DNA of 8,430 nt from an uncultured Oscillospiraceae bacterium (lineage in GTDB: Bacteria > Bacillota > Clostridia > Oscillospirales > Ruminococcaceae). The position numbers and the translations under genes are program-made. The stretch lies in the NCBI GenBank assembly GCA_910589145.1, contig CAJUSD010000066.1, positions 1-8,430 on the forward strand, in the 5' to 3' direction. The notes under the pieces are model-generated. The model ran no database searches. It worked only from the letters and a program-made list of their open reading frames with translations, and was not told the origin of the DNA. Shown here piece by piece: positions 4,612-8,430 of this stretch (positions within the stretch are counted from its first letter, which is position 1; every line of letters begins with the position of its first letter).

Positions 4612-5781
4612 AATCCTCTTCCTCCTTCCGGCATAAACGAACGGTTCATAAACTCCAAAATACGTTCCTGCTCGTCCATCACCTCACAATAATATTCAAA
4701 GGTGGTATGTACCGAACTATGCCCCAATAACGTGCTTATCTTCATAAGCGGGACGCCCTGCTCCGCGAGGATTGTCGCATACATATGCCTCAAACTGTGT
4801 ACGGTAAGGTGGGGCAGCCCGTTCCGGCTGCACAGCCTTGTCAGGGCCGTGTTAAATGATGCCGCCGCGTGCGGAAGCCCGTTTTCTGAGCAGGAGATAT
4901 AATCATGATCCATGTAATTCCCTCCCATCTGCTCCTTCCGGAAATCAATCAGCTTCTTTCTGGCAATCACCTGATCCATTACTGCCTCCGGCACCCGCAG
5001 CGTCCTGTTACTGTTTGGCGTCTTAGGTGGTTTTTCCAGGGGCAGATAACCTGTCACCTCCTGCCCGTTTATGTTCTTAGGGCTTGATGTAATCTGCCTT
5101 GCTATTTTCACTGTCCTGTTTTCCACATCAAAATCCCCATATTTTAAGCCGAGGATTTCTCCTTTTCGCAGTCCTAAGAACAGCCCCAGCAGTATTTCCA
5201 TGTACCAGTTACTGTCAGCAGCCTTTTCCAGAAAAAACTTCATCTTCTCCTTACTTAGAACAATAATTTTCGGTTTCCTGCGCTTGTAAGGCTTTGTATC
5301 CGGAACCGGATTGCTGTGGATATAACCTTGCGCAGCTGCATCTTTCAGGGCGATATTCAGCAATTCGCGGCTTTTATTGCCTGCAGATTCACAGGTTCTG
5401 GACACGGCTGCGAGCAGCTCGTCCAGATACTCTGCGTTTATATAACGAAGCTTAATTCCCTGATCCATATTGGGCAGGAGCAGATCATACAGCACATAAT
5501 TCGCTACCCGCAACGTTGTCCCTTCGATCCTTGCGCTGTAAACCTGTTCCAGCCAATAAACCAGGTAATCGTCCAACCGCATATCTGAGGACTGAACTGC
5601 ATGGTAAGCCCGATAAGCCTGTTTGTATTCTTCTTCGCATCTCCTGCAGCTTGCCTCTGCTTCTTTCTCCGTCGGAAAACCGCCTCTTTTTGAATATTTC
5701 GTTGTCCCCCTCCTGCAGCAGCTTAACCCTGTGGTACCAGCTGCCAGCCTCAAAAAAGGCAATGCTTTTTTTATTTGCCAT
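4605..5781 (-). CDS. Tyrosine recombinase, first of the pair, with apparent +1 frameshift
   Basis: The gene begins at ATG 5781, eight bases after AAGGGGG, and reads MANKKSIAFFEAGSWYHRV...LLQE for 24 codons. The natural continuation, GTTKYSKRGGFPTEKEAEA, lies one base out of frame. A run of five C (5706-5710) marks the join, and four would restore a 391-aa protein. In the unshifted frame translation would diverge into the nonsense DNEIFKKRRF. The rest is a complete integrase: arm-binding domain, core-binding domain (MRLDDYLVYWLEQVY onward), and the catalytic domain. Relative to a 391-aa product the catalytic residues are about R205 (GLRKGE), H328 and R331 (HSLRH), H354 (LLGH) and Y364 (FEYY). 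The stop overlaps the start of the second recombinase. The shift may be a sequencing error, a real inactivating mutation, or a slippage switch; a TTG at 5762 could give an N-terminally altered product. Type of activity and operon position match its neighbour. Confidence 0.85.
5706..5710 (-). other. Homopolymer frameshift site in recombinase 1
   Basis: Five C on the plus strand (GGGGG in the mRNA) join codon 24 (Glu) in one frame to Gly-Thr-Thr-Lys in the next. The flanking protein similarity is continuous across the join only if one G is skipped. Confidence 0.7.
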
Positions 5782-5798
5782 CGGACTTACCCCCTTTT

Positions 5799-5987
5799 TC
5801 AATCTGTCACAGCATTCAGCCAGTCGTCAAAAGACTTTTTCTGAATTCTGATGGACGCACCCACTTTAATGACCCTGAACGGCGGCCGTTCCTGCTGATA
5901 AATCTGATTCAAAAAATCATACGTTTTCGTTTTGCCAAGTCCCAACGCTTTTTGAATATCCGATGCCATGTATACTTGTCGCTCCAT
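5799..5987 (-). CDS. Excisionase / AlpA-like helix-turn-helix protein
   Basis: This 62-aa protein is a winged helix-turn-helix of the excisionase/AlpA (HTH_17) type: VYMASDIQKALGLGKTKTYDFLNQI forms the two recognition helices, and PPFRVIKVGASIRIQKKSFDDWL forms the wing and closing helix. Members bind element ends and bias tyrosine recombinases toward excision, or act as small regulators. The ATG at 5987 follows a canonical AAAGGAGG with six bases of spacing. It lies 43 bases after the helicase stop and 17 bases before the recombinase 1 start, so it belongs to the same operon, in the position expected of a recombination directionality factor. Confidence 0.9.
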   Translation of the reverse strand: MERQVYMASDIQKALGLGKTKTYDFLNQIYQQERPPFRVIKVGASIRIQKKSFDDWLNAVTD

Positions 5988-6030
5988 AAATTTCCTCCTT
6001 TCCCGTCTCTAAAACAATATATTTTTGAAA

Positions 6031-8124
6031 TTATTCGGTTGACGAATTCGGTCTTTTCCCAACGACAATCTTCTTGCCATCGCCCCTGCCCGATGATCTT
6101 AAAATCCAGCCTTCTAAGCCCTGGTATTTTTTGAGCTTCCCGTTGATGTAGACTTTTAAGCTCTCTGAATCGCCCGCCAGACACTTTGGAATCTCTGAAT
6201 CAAACATCCGCTCCCAAATTTTCTCCATATCTCCAGGTGTGCTCTCTTCCACAATTGTTTTCAATGCCTCTAACGTAAAGTCTGCACGAATATCATAGCG
6301 AGCCTTACCATCCGAGTAGATTTCATAGAATGTTTTCCTGTCGCCGACTGCTACAATCTGATATTTGCGCCATTCTTTCCTCATTTGCAACGCGCTGTTT
6401 ACTGTATTGATGTTGCCCTGCTTTCCCTTATATTTTTGCGGTTCCATCTTTGCCGCCGTGTCAATGATTTTCTTCTCAATTTCTTCAAATTCCCTCTTGT
6501 TAATAACCCCCTCCCTATGATAGAGTAAATTCAGGTATTCCGAAATTGCGTCGATTTTTGATTGTGACAGGAGCACACTTGAAGATTCCAGCCACTCTTG
6601 CGTGCAGTCTTTTCCAAGCCAACGCATCTGCTCCTTAAGAAAGAAATATTTATCACCTTCCAGTCCCCGAACTAACTTGCGGTAGTACAGGCAGCGCATC
6701 CTTACCGCTTCAATTGCCAGTTCATTGCTGTGGTGCGTCCAACCATCAAAATCATAGTAAGATGACAACATATTTGTATTCTTTTCAGGATCTTCCATCA
6801 ACATTTTGTAAGCATCTGGCAGATAGATATCCCTGTTGTTGCATAATTTCCAATAAATTTGAAAATATGTCCTGGCACGTTTTGAAAACAAACAAGGATT
6901 TCCCATAAAAATAAAAAGGTTAATTGTTTCATTTTCACTTGTAAATCGCCTTCTGCCAAGCATCTGTATAAATTCATCCTCATCCTCTGTCATCAGGACT
7001 ATATTCGTAACTTGGCTGTCTTTAATATTGACACCGTTGTCCAGCACGGATGTAGTAATTAAAATCTGGCACTGTAACCGGCCTGTCTGCACAATATTAT
7101 GAACTTCCTCCCTCGCCCGTTTCTGAACAGATTCATCCGTTGCCGAGAAAACATCGTACTCCGCGTCAATGTAAACAATTTTCTTTACATCTGCCCCCCT
7201 CGCAATTAATTCCTCTCGCATTTTTTTCCCAAACTTTTTAGCTGCAACAAATACCAGCCATTTTCCAGGCAATGAACCTCCCACAATCAAATCTGCCAAC
7301 TCTTCCCCAGTTTGGAAATATTTAGCAGTTATTTTATCTGCCATATCCCGAATATAACGATATTCCCTTACTTGCGGCAAGGCCATCTGACTCTCGTAAA
7401 ATTCTATTTTCTCCTGATATTCCCACGATTCCTTGGCCTCTTCATACTTTTCCCAAGCTTCCGTTAACGAACGCTGTTCCCCATTCCGTTTATACTGGCA
7501 GCTATCATAAATCCTGTCATCGTACTCCTGCATCTCTTTTTCACATTCAGCCATCTGGCATTTATGCAGTTCCAGAATACGTTTTTCCAGCAAAGGTCTT
7601 ATACGCTCCATTGTCGCTGACATGAATATCAGGGCAGCATCTTTATACAAGGTCGTAATGAAATCAAACGAACGCTGAACTCCAGGGTTAAAAAGCGCAT
7701 CCATCAAAAAATAATGACATTCGTCGCAAACAATATAACGGCATCTCATTAAAATTTCCCTGCATTGCTTAGCTTCTTCCCCTTCTCCCTCCAACTGCTG
7801 GTACGAAAAGAGATGGAGATAAACTTTACGGCGGTTCATCCTTAAATCGTGTTCCTGGATATCCCTCCATAGCTGTCCCCTTAACAAGCGCCGGTTGACC
7901 AAAATTGCAATCTCCACTTCCTGTTTCATCGCCCATTCGGACAAATCCTCCACGCTAAAGAATGTCTTACCGACACCCGTTGATACATAGATAAATATAA
8001 CATCTCTTTCTTTCCAATCTTTGTATCGGCTTCCCAATATTCCAGACAGTGGATCTCCAAACCTCACTTTTCGGACATCCATTTCAATAACTGGAAGCTT
8101 TTCTAAGTTTTCTAAATCTTCCAA
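6031..8124 (-). CDS. SF2 (DEAD/DEAH-like) helicase of a mobile element, 697 aa
   Basis: The motifs of superfamily 2 are in order: Walker A STGVGKT at 48-54, Ia region AILVNRRLL at 73-81, the DECH box at 134-137, motif III SAT at 169-171, motif V TSVLDNGVNIKD at 358-369, and motif VI QMLGRRR at 387-393. A long charged, probably coiled segment (about 178-250, rich in Glu, Lys and Tyr) lies between the two RecA-like lobes. Residues 420-697 form a C-terminal region I cannot assign. The TTG at 8124 is the only usable start before an in-frame stop upstream; AAGGAGGG lies four bases ahead. It leads the operon that ends in Xis and two recombinases, so a role in processing, replicating or unwinding the element is likely. 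A defence or restriction-type helicase is the alternative, though no nuclease or methylase partner is next to it. No nuclease motif was recognised in the C-terminal part. Confidence 0.83.
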   Translation of the reverse strand: MEDLENLEKLPVIEMDVRKVRFGDPLSGILGSRYKDWKERDVIFIYVSTGVGKTFFSVEDLSEWAMKQEVEIAILVNRRLLRGQLWRDIQEHDLRMNRRKVYLHLFSYQQLEGEGEEAKQCREILMRCRYIVCDECHYFLMDALFNPGVQRSFDFITTLYKDAALIFMSATMERIRPLLEKRILELHKCQMAECEKEMQEYDDRIYDSCQYKRNGEQRSLTEAWEKYEEAKESWEYQEKIEFYESQMALPQVREYRYIRDMADKITAKYFQTGEELADLIVGGSLPGKWLVFVAAKKFGKKMREELIARGADVKKIVYIDAEYDVFSATDESVQKRAREEVHNIVQTGRLQCQILITTSVLDNGVNIKDSQVTNIVLMTEDEDEFIQMLGRRRFTSENETINLFIFMGNPCLFSKRARTYFQIYWKLCNNRDIYLPDAYKMLMEDPEKNTNMLSSYYDFDGWTHHSNELAIEAVRMRCLYYRKLVRGLEGDKYFFLKEQMRWLGKDCTQEWLESSSVLLSQSKIDAISEYLNLLYHREGVINKREFEEIEKKIIDTAAKMEPQKYKGKQGNINTVNSALQMRKEWRKYQIVAVGDRKTFYEIYSDGKARYDIRADFTLEALKTIVEESTPGDMEKIWERMFDSEIPKCLAGDSESLKVYINGKLKKYQGLEGWILRSSGRGDGKKIVVGKRPNSSTE

Positions 8125-8306
8125 ATACCCTCCTTCCTCTTCACCTCCGCCTCAAAAAACGAAATATAGTATAAAGCTGATTTTTCAGACGGAGATGGAG
8201 AAATCATCCAAACTCACCATCCGTTCATATGTATCCCGTGGCCACACAAATAGGATATCGCAAAATCCAGAATACGTAATCGGTGAAAAATAAAAATTTT
8301 TTTCAC
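8125..8306. other. Intergenic region upstream of the helicase operon
   Basis: This leader presumably holds the operon promoter. The best -10 on the minus strand is TATACT (8173-8168), but the hexamer 17 bases above it does not resemble a -35. A purine-rich run at 8128-8148 contains two Shine-Dalgarno-like words, only the nearer one serving the TTG at 8124. A minus-strand frame ending MVSLDDFSISV with a TGA at 8190-8192 is open back to 8280 and beyond but has no plausible start, so I read it as a remnant. GTGAAAAA and TTTTTCAC (8283-8290, 8299-8306) form an AT-rich dyad. Confidence 0.4.
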
Positions 8307-8337
8307 AAAAAAACAACGAGAACATACATTCTCGTTG
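8307..8337 (-). terminator. Rho-independent terminator of the gene at the right edge
   Basis: On the minus strand CAACGAGAA and TTCTCGTTG form a perfect 9-bp stem (8337-8314) with a 6-base loop, and TTTTTTT follows (8313-8307). It begins 16 bases after the stop codon of the partial gene and isolates it from the helicase operon. Confidence 0.9.
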
Positions 8338-8353
8338 CCTCAAAACACATCCC

Positions 8354-8430
8354 TTACCATTTCATAAACGTTATATACGTATCATAAAAATTCAAAGCAT
8401 CCATCCTTGTAGCCGGAATCACTTTTGATA
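8354..8430 (-). CDS. C-terminal fragment of an unknown gene (right edge)
   Basis: The minus-strand frame entering from the edge reads KVIPATRMDALNFYDTYITF and ends MKW with a TAA at 8354. Only 24 codons are visible, and the other two minus frames meet stops early. The stop lies just before a strong terminator, which supports a real gene end. I do not recognise the protein. Confidence 0.5.
   Translation of the reverse strand, partial: SKVIPATRMDALNFYDTYITFMKW

Noticed and set aside
8021..8293. Plus-strand 90-codon frame upstream of and overlapping the helicase start
   Set aside because: It is antisense to the helicase N-terminus and leader, and no coding signature is visible.
1..8430. CRISPR array, tRNA, rRNA or riboswitch
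   Set aside because: No regularly spaced direct repeats, cloverleaf pattern or recognised aptamer core was seen on either strand.

Overview
The window looks like accessory DNA from a Gram-positive gut-type Clostridia, most likely Lachnospiraceae. The reasons are strong AGGAGG-type ribosome binding sites, several TTG and GTG starts, an Rpn-type nuclease of the kind common in that family, and moderately AT-rich sequence. No rRNA, tRNA or CRISPR array is present. Every gene I can support reads on the minus strand, so transcription runs from high to low coordinates.

Layout in transcription order. (1) 8354-8430 holds the last 24 codons of an unknown gene, followed by a textbook terminator at 8307-8337. 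(2) 8124 to 3307 is a tightly packed recombination module: a 697-aa SF2 helicase, a 62-aa AlpA/Xis-like helix-turn-helix protein, then two tandem overlapping tyrosine recombinases. The first recombinase carries an apparent one-base frameshift in a run of five C (5706-5710). (3) 3013-2216 is an intact Rpn-family PD-(D/E)XK nuclease with its own -10 and a strong terminator (2134-2169). (4) 2095-1539 is a uvrB promoter with a LexA-like box and a long leader, followed by only the first 94 codons of uvrB, cut off after the Walker A region. (5) 1365-105 is an AT-rich two-gene cassette, terminated at 50-89: a 211-aa protein with a C-terminal hydrophobic segment, then a 203-aa AbiTii-domain protein.

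The most interesting part is the last cassette. The membrane-type protein and the AbiTii protein share a short motif, roughly INN-TNNF-(F/Y)-x-x-V-(S/T)-x-(I/V)-x-(V/I)-QQG. It sits at the extreme C-terminus of AbiTii and between two domains of its partner. The motif resembles RHIM or amyloid-type signalling motifs that link a sensor to a membrane effector. A good internal start in the first gene would give a 121-aa form that begins just before the motif. I saw no convincing promoter or terminator between the truncated uvrB and this cassette. The SOS-type uvrB promoter may therefore now drive the putative anti-phage operon. That is inference from layout, not demonstrated.

The helicase, Xis and two recombinases form one likely operon and probably move or process an integrative element. 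Whether the Rpn gene, uvrB stub and AbiTii cassette lie inside that element or in the flanking chromosome cannot be decided from this window, because no matching attachment repeats were recognised.
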